A stretch of 64,000 nucleotides of DNA from an uncultured Prevotellaceae bacterium (GTDB taxonomy: Bacteria > Bacteroidota > Bacteroidia > Bacteroidales > Muribaculaceae). The notes beneath the pieces are model-generated. The model did no database searches. It saw only the letters and a program-made list of their open reading frames with translations, and was not told the origin of the DNA. Position numbers and translations under genes: made by a program. The stretch lies in assembly GCA_900318645.1 (NCBI GenBank), contig ONLH01000028.1:1-64000 (forward strand), written 5' to 3'. Of this stretch, positions 60,701 through 64,000 are shown in pieces (the first letter of the stretch is position 1; every line of letters starts with the position of its first letter).

Positions 60701-61282
60701 GTGCACACCCAACGATACGCCGAACACATAGGCAATCAGCACAATCCATCGGTCACTGCCAGGCTCATCGGCACGGTTTTCCCACTTGAGGATGAGCCAG
60801 AACACCAGCGCGGTACAGAACGAGGAGAACGCATAAACCTCGGCCTCGACGGCACTATACCAGAACGTGTCACTCCACGTGTATGCCAATGCGCCGCAGA
60901 TGCCGCTGCCCATCACGATCAGATACTGAGCCAGGGTCATCTTGTCCTCCTCGCCGTCCTTGACGACGAGTTTCTTCACCAGATGGGTGATGGACCAGAA
61001 CAGCAGCAGGATAGTCAGGGCACTGAAGATGGCCGACATAGCGTTGACGCACTTGGCAATAGCCATGACGTCACCGCCGGCAAACTTGCTCGCGAAGTTG
61101 GCGGCGAGAATAAAGATCGGGTTGCCAGGCGGGTGGCCAATTTCAGTCTTATAACCTTGTGCGATAAACTCTGGGCAGTCCCAGAAGCTGGCGGTAGGCT
61201 CGATGGTCAGCAGATAAGTCACTGCTGCCACAATAAAGATGAGCCATCCCAGCGCATTGTTGATGAGCTTGTACTTCTTCAT
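57722..61282 (-). CDS. DUF2723 membrane glycosyltransferase-like protein
   Basis: The 1186-residue protein starts with a family-typical region, [47 protein letters not shown], in which the Asp/Glu of WDCPE follow the pattern of GT-C (PMT-like) enzymes. Two blocks of helices (about 1-370 and 570-750) surround soluble parts. The C-terminal 450 residues ([24 protein letters not shown]...) are soluble and probably periplasmic. DUF2723 proteins are thought to move sugars from lipid carriers, perhaps in protein O-glycosylation; this is inference. It is the first gene of an operon with the deacetylase and queG. Confidence 0.88.
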   Translation of the reverse strand: [1186 protein letters not shown]

Positions 61283-61345
61283 CGTTTCAATTTACAGATT
61301 TTGTTTGTATTTCGTTTTTTAGGTTGTTTCTTGTGTACCAAACGG

Positions 61346-61353
61346 CAAAGTTA
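61346..61353 (-). promoter_or_regulatory. -7 box (TAACTTTG) for the DUF2723 operon
   Basis: CAAAGTTA on the plus strand, 64 nt before the start codon, reads TAACTTTG on the gene's strand. Confidence 0.55.
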
Positions 61354-61685
61354 GGCATAATATTTCAAAATGCCCTACTCAATACCCCGAATTTGACCAA
61401 AATTAACCCCTATTTAGCTTCATTGTCACTTTTCACACAGTAAGACCTCACCTCGTCAATACTTTTCATTACAACAGCTGAGCTACGAGGGCAGCCGCAG
61501 CGACTTATAGAAAGAAGACAATGAATACACAATACTATCCCGATATTGAATTAACGACAACTCAAACATCTTTTTAAACATGAATGGCCACGAATTAACC
61601 ATAAATTTATTCATGAAACATTCATGGTTATTTGTGTCCTTTTTATGGTTTGATCAGGTGAGAGGTTTGAGTCTATGGACTAAAA
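61354..61685. other. AT-rich divergent spacer, no supportable gene
   Basis: The gap holds AT-rich sequence and a hyphenated inverted repeat (AACCAT near 61597 and ATGGTT near 61624, within ATTCATGAAACATTCATGG). A reading frame crossing it into the next gene is open but lies upstream of that gene's promoter. Confidence 0.5.
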
Positions 61686-61717
61686 TTTGGGTTTTTATTA
61701 AAATGTTTTTAACTTTG
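61686..61717 (+). promoter_or_regulatory. Promoter TTTG-20-TAACTTTG
   Basis: TTTG at 61686-61689 and TAACTTTG at 61710-61717 are 20 nt apart, 48 nt before the ATG at 61766. AAGGAG at 61751-61756 is a strong ribosome site, uncommon in this window. Confidence 0.8.
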
Positions 61718-61765
61718 TGGCTTGATTCTAGTCTAATTGGAAAACTTTTTAAGGAGATTACGATT

Positions 61766-62197
61766 ATGAAACGGATGAGATTATACATGACAGCTGTAGT
61801 GCTGGCGATTGCTGGCATCATGGCTACACAGGCAAGCGCACAGGTGCTGCGCGATGCCGACTTCAACAGCATCGGCCGTATCAACGGCAATGGCGTGGTG
61901 CGTGACAGTAATATGCACTCCATCGGCTCGTTTGATGCCGACGGTAAAGTGCTCAATGCAGCTGGCAAAACTGTTGGCACCATCAAGCAGTTGGAGATTT
62001 TTGACACCGAGGGCAACCGCATCGGATACATCAACACCGATGGAACGGTACGCGACGGTGAAAGCAATGTGCTGGGTTACATCAGCATCAACGACGGTAA
62101 AGTGAGCAATGCCGAAAAACAGACCATCGGATTCGCACGCGGTGTCCGAGTGGACTGGATTGCCTGCTATTTTTTCTTCCACTTCTTTGATAAATAA
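61766..62197 (+). CDS. Five-bladed beta-flower repeat protein
   Basis: The start is set by the promoter and by AAGGAG 9 nt upstream. A signal peptide (MRLYMTAVVLAIAGIMATQASA) precedes repeats of about 20-22 residues: VLRDADFNSIGRINGNGVVR, DSNMHSIGSFDADGKVLNA, IFDTEGNRIGYINTDGTVRD and ESNVLGYISINDGKVSN. These match the 5-fold beta-flower proteins of Bacteroidales, which have an unknown role in the periplasm or on the surface. The C-terminus (VDWIACYFFFHFFDK) is hydrophobic and aromatic. A heptamer spacer separates it from the GH3 gene. Confidence 0.82.
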   Translation: MKRMRLYMTAVVLAIAGIMATQASAQVLRDADFNSIGRINGNGVVRDSNMHSIGSFDADGKVLNAAGKTVGTIKQLEIFDTEGNRIGYINTDGTVRDGESNVLGYISINDGKVSNAEKQTIGFARGVRVDWIACYFFFHFFDK

Positions 62198-62225
62198 GGC
62201 GTTAGGATTTAGGTGTTAGGCTTTA
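62198..62225. repeat. GGnnTTA heptamer spacer
   Basis: Four 7-nt units (GGCGTTA, GGATTTA, GGTGTTA, GGCTTTA) start directly after the beta-flower stop codon. Confidence 0.85.
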
Positions 62226-62244
62226 GGCTTGCTACTGACTATCA

Positions 62245-63357
62245 ATGAAAAGAATCATTTTGACACTGGCTATTGCGCTGCTGGCAGCGGGTAGCCTTTT
62301 TGCTCAACTGCCACCTGATTCGGTGTTGCGCCGGTATGCAGCCGGCATGCTCATGGTGGGATTCAAGGGCGATAGCGTGACCGAGGATTGTGACGCAGCA
62401 CGCTATGTGCGCGACCTCCATGTGGGGGCTATCGTGCTGTTTGACATCGACGTGACGGGCGATGCCACTCTAGGTTCCCGCAATATCACTAGCAAGGAGC
62501 GGTTGACGTGCATGACCGCACAACTGCAGGCGTGGGCCGACTATCCCCTACTCATCGCCACCGATCAAGAAGGAGGCAAGGTCGCCCGCCTCAAGCCGCA
62601 ATACGGTTTCTTACCAACGGTGACCGCCGAGTACCTGGGCACTGTCGATAACGAGGATACGACACGCTACTATGCGTCACGGCTAGCCCGCGAGATGAAC
62701 GAGAGCGGCGTGAATGTCAACCTGGCGCCTGTAGTCGATGTACTGAACCATGATTGTGCTGCCGTGGGGCATTACCTGCGCTGTTTCTCGGTTGATCCAC
62801 AAGTCATTGCCCGCCATGCAAGCTGGTTTATTGACGAGTGCCACAGTCAGGGTGTGTTGTGCACCTTAAAGCACTTCCCGGGCCATGGCAATGCCATTGA
62901 CGACTCACACTATGGCTTTGTCGATGTGACCAATGGCTGGACACCGGTGGAACTGGAGCCCTTCAAGGCACTCATTGATGCTGGCAAGGCCGACCTCATC
63001 ATGACGGCCCATCTGTTCAACCGCAACATTGACGATGAGTATCCCGCGACTCTGTCCAAAAAGACGCTCACCGACCTGCTGCGCAACGAGATGGGCTATG
63101 ATGGCGTGATTGTGACCGATGACCTGTACATGCAGGCCATCCGCAACAACTACAGCATTCCCACGGCACTGGAACTGGCGATCAACGCCGGGGCCGACCT
63201 CATCTGCGTGGGCAACAACATCAGCACTGGCTTTGAAGCCGATCGCCCCTTTAAACTAGTGGATATGATTGTGACCTCGGTCAAGGAGGGCCGCATCCCT
63301 TGGTCAAAGCTCCAGGAATCCCATGAGAGAATCATGAAACTAAACGTAAAAAAATAA
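62245..63357 (+). CDS. GH3 beta-N-acetylhexosaminidase-like enzyme
   Basis: A signal peptide (IILTLAIALLAAGSLFAQ) is followed by a compact, single-domain GH3 barrel of NagZ type (370 residues). It has the motifs LLIATDQEGGKVARL (about 113-127), LAPVVDVL, CTLKHFPGHGNAIDDSHYGF (about 210-229), DLIMTAHLFNR and GVIVTDDLYMQAI (nucleophile Asp region). The KHFPGHG loop with His is the acid/base dyad of NagZ enzymes. It would remove GlcNAc from peptidoglycan fragments outside the cytoplasm. The next gene, an LD-carboxypeptidase, fits the same pathway. Confidence 0.9.
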   Translation: MKRIILTLAIALLAAGSLFAQLPPDSVLRRYAAGMLMVGFKGDSVTEDCDAARYVRDLHVGAIVLFDIDVTGDATLGSRNITSKERLTCMTAQLQAWADYPLLIATDQEGGKVARLKPQYGFLPTVTAEYLGTVDNEDTTRYYASRLAREMNESGVNVNLAPVVDVLNHDCAAVGHYLRCFSVDPQVIARHASWFIDECHSQGVLCTLKHFPGHGNAIDDSHYGFVDVTNGWTPVELEPFKALIDAGKADLIMTAHLFNRNIDDEYPATLSKKTLTDLLRNEMGYDGVIVTDDLYMQAIRNNYSIPTALELAINAGADLICVGNNISTGFEADRPFKLVDMIVTSVKEGRIPWSKLQESHERIMKLNVKK

Positions 63358-63363
63358 AACAAT

Positions 63364-64000
63364 ATGAAACATCTTATTATCATCACTGCCATTGCATTAC
63401 TGACATGTGTGACCGGTATCGCTGCCGACAAGTCACCGCAACGCCACAAGCCACATAGACAGTTCCGGGCTCCTGCTGCCCTCACGATGCCCGACGCCCT
63501 CAAAGCTGGGGACAAAATCGCCATCATCTCGCCGGCCAGCACACCAGGAGACCAGAATCCCGAAAAGGCTGCTGCTACGCTGCGAGCCTGGGGCTTTGAA
63601 CCCGTCATCGGCAGACAAGTGTTGACCAAGTATCACATGTACGCCGGTACCATCAGGGAACGCTGCTCCGATCTGCTCTGGGCGCTCAACGACCCTGATA
63701 TCAAGGCCATCGTGTGTACCCGTGGCGGCTACGGCTCAGCAATGCTGCTTGACCCGATGACACACGAGGACTTCAAGCGCAATCCCAAATGGATTGTGGG
63801 CTATAGCGACATTACCGCCTTACACAGCGCGATGGTGTGCAGTGGTGTGATGAGCATTCACGCCAACATGGGCGGTGCCTTGGGCGAACGTGGTGCCAAT
63901 GACAGCATCAATCTGATGTTGCGTGACGTACTGATGGGCAAAATGCCTAGCTACACGGTTCCCGCACATCCCCTTAACAAGATGGGCAAGGCACATGGTA
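63364..64000 (+). CDS. LD-carboxypeptidase (S66 family), cut by window end
   Basis: The first 212 codons are open to the last base. A signal peptide (HLIIITAIALLTCVTGIAA) is followed by DALKAGDKIAIISPASTPGD and AIVCTRGGYGSAMLLD. WIVGYSDITALHSAMV holds the nucleophile Ser of the family. S66 enzymes remove the terminal D-Ala from murein tetrapeptides. It starts 6 nt after the GH3 gene, so both are exported and probably work on the same turnover products. Confidence 0.9.
   Translation, partial: MKHLIIITAIALLTCVTGIAADKSPQRHKPHRQFRAPAALTMPDALKAGDKIAIISPASTPGDQNPEKAAATLRAWGFEPVIGRQVLTKYHMYAGTIRERCSDLLWALNDPDIKAIVCTRGGYGSAMLLDPMTHEDFKRNPKWIVGYSDITALHSAMVCSGVMSIHANMGGALGERGANDSINLMLRDVLMGKMPSYTVPAHPLNKMGKAHG

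Noticed and set aside
61471-61495. tRNA-like fragment (reverse complement reads CTCGTAGCTCAGCTGTT)
   Set aside because: It resembles a tRNA D-arm over about 17 nt only; no anticodon arm, T-arm or acceptor follows, so it is at most a remnant and may be chance.
61580-61765. N-terminal extension of the beta-flower protein
   Set aside because: A complete promoter lies inside it, and AAGGAG with a signal peptide marks ATG 61766 as the start.

Overview
The window is a chromosome segment of a member of the Bacteroidales, most likely a gut-type lineage close to Prevotella or Muribaculaceae. Four things point there. The promoters are of the Bacteroidota type (TTTG, about 20 nt, then TAnnTTTG). There are lineage-typical families: DUF3098, DUF4923, DUF2723, the long form of IspG, FISUMP and BspA-like surface proteins, and a five-subunit-style quinol:fumarate reductase with a di-haem cytochrome b. 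C-termini look like secretion tails or dockerins. The CoA-transferase and fumarate reductase fit succinate/acetate fermentation. No rRNA, complete tRNA or CRISPR array was seen.

Layout. 1-6.2 kb (+): tail of an exported protein, a zinc-ribbon membrane protein, a 36-residue membrane peptide, a GNAT-like protein, pgi and an acetyl/succinyl-CoA transferase. 6.2-10.6 kb: a MITE-like repeat, two tandem FISUMP lipoproteins, a DUF285 surface protein and repeat-rich spacers. 10.6-16.1 kb: an EamA exporter, a GYF/CD225 membrane protein and frdCAB, in which frdA carries a 41-nt deletion. 16.1-21.9 kb (-): a cell-envelope operon of two GH25 lysozymes, cvpA, aroA and a phosphoesterase. 22.1-34.4 kb (+): RNase R, tRNA modification (mtaB, truB, queA), a GT2, an aldo/keto reductase, uppP, a GH27 alpha-galactosidase and a second phosphoesterase. 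34.6-38.4 kb: an orphan LuxR-type regulator, then a Na/phosphate cotransporter next to a PhoB/PhoR-like pair, with 11-bp direct repeats resembling a Pho box. 38.5-47.2 kb: DUF4923, LOG, rpoN, a PAP2-like protein, ispG, a DUF4369 lipoprotein and yifB.

47.2-53.0 kb is the accessory island. A rhuM gene lies between two copies of the 3' end of yifB. Behind it come a BspA-like protein, an AT-rich two-helix membrane protein of unknown role, a chimeric fragment of the middle of yifB behind its own promoter, a hicAB toxin-antitoxin pair, a duplicated 90-bp segment and a second copy of the MITE-like repeat. 53.0-64.0 kb returns to core genes: a fadD-like ligase, an LRR protein, queG, a polysaccharide deacetylase, a DUF2723 glycosyltransferase-like protein, a beta-flower protein, and a GH3 hexosaminidase with an LD-carboxypeptidase, which is cut by the window end.

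A recurring property is that many spacers between genes consist of 7-bp or 9-bp tandem units that carry a stop triplet. The strongest leads are the yifB-associated island, the Pho-box-like repeats, these heptamer spacers and the frdA lesion.
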